Shown one piece after another: positions 32,383-35,590 of a stretch of DNA of 35,590 nucleotides. The stretch is from Lachnospiraceae bacterium. GTDB taxonomy: Bacteria; Bacillota; Clostridia; Lachnospirales; Lachnospiraceae. The stretch lies in the NCBI GenBank assembly GCA_910574715.1, contig CAJTCH010000049.1:1-35590 (forward strand). Direction: 5' to 3'. Numbering within the stretch: the stretch's first letter is position 1; every line of letters begins with the position of its first letter. Under the pieces are notes generated by a model that saw nothing but the letters and a program-made list of their open reading frames with translations, had not been told where the DNA came from and ran no database searches. A program made the translations under genes and the position numbers.

Positions 32383-32393
32383 AGAACATAACA
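32374..32393. promoter_or_regulatory. Operator-like palindrome on the putP -10 box
   Basis: TGTTAT-N8-ATAACA, perfect 6-bp arms, covers the -10 element and likely transcription start of putP. Its position is typical of a repressor site blocking a strong promoter. No candidate regulator gene is adjacent. Confidence 0.45.
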
Positions 32394-32476
32394 AAATATA
32401 ATGGATATATAATAAAAATTTATGGACATTATGTTTTCAGTTACAGAGAATAAGTAAAGGAAATGAGGTGTGATTT

Positions 32477-34003
32477 ATGAGTGGTATTAGTATTATTATT
32501 CTGTGTACGATTTTTGCATATATGTGCCTGCTGGTCGGCATCGGTGTCTATAATGCAAGAAAGAACAGCAGCAGTGAAGATTTCTACCTTGGCGGCAGGA
32601 AGATGGGTGCATTGGTCGTTGCCATGAGCGCGGAGGCGAGCGATATGTCAAGCTGGCTTCTGATGGGGCTTCCGGGTGTTGCATACCTAACCGGCCTTGC
32701 GGATGCTTTCTGGACTGCAGCGGGTCTGGCGATCGGTACATATCTGAACTGGCTCTTTACATCAAGGAGACTGAGACGTTATTCAGAGCAGATTGGCGCG
32801 ATCACAGTGCCTACGTTCTTCGCGAAGAGATTCCATGATGAGAAGAATATCATTACGGCGATCTCAGCAGTGATTATCGTAGTATTCTTCGTTCCGTATG
32901 TAGCGTCTGGTTTTGCGGCGTGCGGTAAGCTCTTTAACTCATTGTTTGGATTAGATTATATGGTTGGCGTGGTTGTATTTGCGGTTATCATTGTTGTCTA
33001 TACGATTGCGGGAGGATTTACAACGGTTGCAACGAATGACCTGATTCAGAGTATTGTAATGTCAATCGCACTGATTTCTATCGTAACCTTTGGTGTGGGC
33101 AGCGCCGGCGGTATGGGGGCTGTAATGGATAACGCCAAGTCCCTGTCGGGTTATATCTCACTTTCCGCGATCCATGATGCGGTTGCAGGTTCGGCGATCC
33201 CGTATTCACCGCTGACCGCCGTATCTCTTCTGGCATGGGGAATCGGATATTTTGGTATGCCGCATATCCTGGTAAGATTCATGTCTATTGAAGACGAGAA
33301 TAAGCTGGTGCTCTCCAGACGAGTTGCTTCTATCTGGGTAACCTTCGCTATGGGTGTTGCGATCTTCATCGGTATCGTAGGCCTTGCAGTTGTCAATGCA
33401 GGCGGTATGCCGGCATTGGAGGACAGTGAGCGCGTGATCATAGCTCTCACCAATGAGCTTAGCAAGAACGGCTTCCTCGCAGCGGTGCTTGGCGGTGTGA
33501 TCCTTGCGGGTATCCTTGCGGCGACGATGTCTACCGCGGACAGCCAGATGTTGGTAGCGGCTTCCGGTGTATCTGAGAACATTGTACAGGATTTCCTTGG
33601 TAAGAAGCTCACCGAGAAGCAGGGACTTAATATTGCCCGTGCAACGATCCTTGGAATCGCAGTGATCGGTGTATTCCTGGCAAGAGATCCGAATTCCAGC
33701 GTATTTGGTATCGTATCCTTCGCATGGGCCGGTATGGGAGCTGCGTTCGCAGGTGTTATGATCTGTGCGTTGTTCTGGAAACGTACCACTTTGCAGGGTG
33801 CGCTGGCCGGAATGATCGCCGGCGGTGTAATGGTATTCGTATGGAAATATGCGATCCGTCCTATGGGCGGTATCCTTGATATCTATGAATTGCTTCCGGC
33901 ATTCCTGATCTCTCTGGCGATGATCATTATTGTGAGCCTGGCGACCAAAGCGCCGTCAAAGGAGATCGTGGATGAGTTCGAGCAGGTGAATGTTAAGAGA
34001 TAA
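32477..34003 (+). CDS. putP: Sodium/solute symporter, probable sodium/proline symporter
   Basis: A 508-residue transporter of the SSS family, expected to import proline with sodium. About 12-13 membrane helices are visible. PutP-type marks include SSEDFYLGGRKMGALVVAMSAEASDMSSWLLMGLPG, the long GGFTTVATNDLIQSIVMS segment (helix 5-6 region), and a helix-8 segment AATMSTADSQMLVAASGVSENI carrying sodium-ligand Ser/Thr residues. Length matches PutP (about 500). A GAGGTG site precedes ATG 32477. It is a single-gene unit with a strong promoter, an operator-like palindrome and a hairpin terminator. Proline is the best guess by similarity, but other solutes in this family (pantothenate, sialic acid, sugars) cannot be fully excluded. 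Confidence 0.87.
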   Translation: MSGISIIILCTIFAYMCLLVGIGVYNARKNSSSEDFYLGGRKMGALVVAMSAEASDMSSWLLMGLPGVAYLTGLADAFWTAAGLAIGTYLNWLFTSRRLRRYSEQIGAITVPTFFAKRFHDEKNIITAISAVIIVVFFVPYVASGFAACGKLFNSLFGLDYMVGVVVFAVIIVVYTIAGGFTTVATNDLIQSIVMSIALISIVTFGVGSAGGMGAVMDNAKSLSGYISLSAIHDAVAGSAIPYSPLTAVSLLAWGIGYFGMPHILVRFMSIEDENKLVLSRRVASIWVTFAMGVAIFIGIVGLAVVNAGGMPALEDSERVIIALTNELSKNGFLAAVLGGVILAGILAATMSTADSQMLVAASGVSENIVQDFLGKKLTEKQGLNIARATILGIAVIGVFLARDPNSSVFGIVSFAWAGMGAAFAGVMICALFWKRTTLQGALAGMIAGGVMVFVWKYAIRPMGGILDIYELLPAFLISLAMIIIVSLATKAPSKEIVDEFEQVNVKR

Positions 34004-34045
34004 TGTGCGGATCCTGCGAGATTAATAGAATAGTATAGCGTATAG

Positions 34046-34088
34046 AGAAACAGTCTGTGCAGATGAATGGCACAGACTGTTTCTTTTC
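34046..34088. terminator. Bidirectional terminator between putP and the MATE gene
   Basis: A 15-bp perfect stem (AGAAACAGTCTGTGC / GCACAGACTGTTTCT, 34046-34060 and 34070-34084) with a 9-base loop is followed by TTTC. It lies between two convergent genes. Confidence 0.85.
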
Positions 34089-34092
34089 TGCG

Positions 34093-35487
34093 TTAGATAT
34101 GCTGATATCTTTTCTTCCAGATGGGGAATCTCCTTCTTGCCTCTGGTTTCAGCATTCCCTTCAGCTTATACTCATGCATGATCCGGAAATACATTCCCAA
34201 CAGAAGTATGGATGCCAGGACCCAAGCCACCGGACTTGCCATACAGATTCCAAGGAAGCTCTTATAATGGGATGCTGCAAGCGCCGCCCCGCATCTTCCG
34301 ATCAGTTCAGCGATTCCGGCGGTCATGGGAAGGATGCCGTAGCCCATCCCCTGTATCCCGTTCCGATAGATATTGACGACTGCCAGGAATACGAAGGAAA
34401 CAGCCGCACACCGTAGGCTTACATCGACGAGAGACATAAGTTGCCGGACATTTTCAGAGACGAACAGTACGGTCATATATTTGCCGGCGAAGAAGATCAG
34501 GATACCGGTAAATACGGCGTAGATCAGGCCCATCCAGGTCGCGCTCCGGAATCCCTGCCGGATCCGGCTGATCTTGCCCGCACCCGCATTCTGTGCGCAG
34601 TAGGTCGACATGGTCGTTCCCAGTGCGACATAGGCCTGGGTAACGATCTGTTCGATCTTGACAGCTGCGGAGTAGCCGGCGACTGCTACAGAACCCAGCG
34701 CATTCAGCGCGGACTGTACCACGATTGTTCCGATCGCAGTGATAGAATACTGGAATGCCATGGGGAATCCGATCTTCATCTGCCATAGGGCAAGGTTCCA
34801 GTCCATCTTCCAGTCGTCCTTATGAAGATGGAGCAAGGGAACGCTCTTTATAATATAGAAGAGACAGGCGAGACCGGAGATCCCCTGGGAGATCACGGTC
34901 GCGTAAGCGGCTCCTGCCGCACCCATATGGAATACGATGATGAATACCAGGTCGAGCAGGATATTCAGGAGCGCCGCCAGGATCAGGAAATACAGCGGCC
35001 GTTTGCTGTCCCCGACCGCACGTAGGATACTTGCCAGCAGGTTATACATTACCTGAGCCACGATTCCGGCACAGATGATCATTATGTAGGAATACGCCTG
35101 ATCGAACATATCAGCCGGTGTATTCATCCAATGCAGGACACTTCGCATCAAGACCATGCTTGTCACAGTGAGCACAATGGACACGATACCGGACAGGATC
35201 GCGGCAGATGCAACAGACTTACGCATCGCCCGGTGATTGCCCGCCCCGTAATGCTGCGCGGTAACGACTGTGAATCCGGCTGTCATCCCCATTAAGAATC
35301 CCAGGATCAGAAATGTCAGCGTGCCGCAGGCTCCCACGGCGGCCAGCGCCGAGTTGCCGACGAATTTGCCGACGATGACCGTATCCGCCATGCTGTAGAA
35401 CTGCTGGAATACATTTCCGATAAAAATAGGGATCGTAAAATTCAGAATAATCTTTGAAGGTTTTCCTATTATCATATCTCTTTCCAT
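34093..35487 (-). CDS. MATE family efflux transporter
   Basis: A 464-residue membrane protein of the MATE family (MatE domains twice), expected to extrude cationic or other drugs with sodium or proton coupling. About 12 helices are visible. Family marks are NFTIPIFIGNVFQQFYSMADTVIVGKFVG at the N-terminus, GMTAGFTVVTAQHYGAGN, and the second-half counterparts MAFQYSITAIGTIVVQSALN and LGTTMSTYCAQNAGAGK. The start at 35487 (MERDMIIGKPS) has a perfect AGGAGGT 6 bases upstream; the in-frame ATG at 35526 sits inside the inverted repeat and is unlikely. The substrate is unknown. The 5' region carries a 15-bp inverted repeat. Confidence 0.9.
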   Translation of the reverse strand: MERDMIIGKPSKIILNFTIPIFIGNVFQQFYSMADTVIVGKFVGNSALAAVGACGTLTFLILGFLMGMTAGFTVVTAQHYGAGNHRAMRKSVASAAILSGIVSIVLTVTSMVLMRSVLHWMNTPADMFDQAYSYIMIICAGIVAQVMYNLLASILRAVGDSKRPLYFLILAALLNILLDLVFIIVFHMGAAGAAYATVISQGISGLACLFYIIKSVPLLHLHKDDWKMDWNLALWQMKIGFPMAFQYSITAIGTIVVQSALNALGSVAVAGYSAAVKIEQIVTQAYVALGTTMSTYCAQNAGAGKISRIRQGFRSATWMGLIYAVFTGILIFFAGKYMTVLFVSENVRQLMSLVDVSLRCAAVSFVFLAVVNIYRNGIQGMGYGILPMTAGIAELIGRCGAALAASHYKSFLGICMASPVAWVLASILLLGMYFRIMHEYKLKGMLKPEARRRFPIWKKRYQHI

Positions 35488-35505
35488 GCCTGTACCTCCT
35501 CGTAT

Positions 35506-35552
35506 AATAAGTTTATAGCCAATCAAAACAGGCTATGGACTTATTCTTTTTT
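35506..35552. repeat. Inverted repeat in the 5' region of the MATE gene
   Basis: AATAAGTTTATAGCC (35506-35520) and GGCTATGGACTTATT (35531-35545) pair over 15 positions, with two G-U wobbles on the plus-strand RNA, and are followed there by CTTTTTT. On the plus strand it has terminator form. As DNA it is a 13/15 palindrome 18 bases upstream of the MATE start and could be an operator. Confidence 0.55.
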
Positions 35553-35590
35553 GTGATATAGATGAAGGATAATTCAGAAGGAGAATCTTC

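Noticed and set aside
1..35590. tRNA, rRNA, CRISPR array, insertion sequence or known riboswitch
   Set aside because: No cloverleaf-like sequence, rRNA stretch, repeat-spacer array, transposase gene or recognisable riboswitch core was seen on reading the intergenic regions.

Overview
The window looks like about 35.6 kb of a Gram-positive, anaerobic gut Clostridium-type chromosome, most likely Lachnospiraceae. This is inference from gene content: class B sortase, choline-binding-type repeats, a DUF512 radical SAM gene next to der, a clostridial-type Tgt, and an oxygen-sensitive-type IlvD. It rests on Shine-Dalgarno-rich spacing and family resemblance, not on a database search.

Layout. Positions 1-3861 are the right-hand end of a prophage: a tail tip/fibre protein cut by the window edge and carrying a collagen-like stalk, two small membrane proteins (coiled-coil accessory and holin) and an amidase endolysin. 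No integrase is visible, so the rest of the prophage lies to the left. A 357-base gene-free stretch (3862-4218) probably holds the phage/chromosome junction and the control region of the next genes. Positions 4219-7324 encode an ABC exporter (ATPase plus a large FtsX-type permease), preceded by two sets of roughly 11-base-spaced direct repeats that look like response-regulator sites. Then come aroC on the minus strand, a membrane-anchored L,D-transpeptidase, tgt, yajC, glycogen phosphorylase, a secreted M23 peptidase and a class B sortase.

From 17020 to 23787 lies an amino-acid operon, leuB-ilvD-ilvB-serC-serA, behind a near-consensus promoter; leuA, leuCD, ilvC and ilvN are absent. It is followed by a polysaccharide deacetylase with wall-binding repeats and a divergent PRPP synthetase (minus strand). 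Back-to-back promoters then drive that prs-like gene and a DUF512-der-plsY-gpsA operon (26755-31122).

The right end contains the most unusual gene: a minus-strand protein (31148-32218) joining a response-regulator receiver domain through a helical linker to a RelQ/YjbM-type small alarmone synthetase, with all expected catalytic residues visible in both halves. It implies (p)ppGpp synthesis controlled by phosphorylation or protein contact. It sits beside putP, whose strongly consensus promoter carries an operator-like palindrome, and a MATE transporter with an inverted repeat in its 5' region.

Recurring themes are cell-envelope remodelling (amidase, L,D-transpeptidase, M23, sortase, deacetylase, PlsY) and central amino-acid and nucleotide metabolism.
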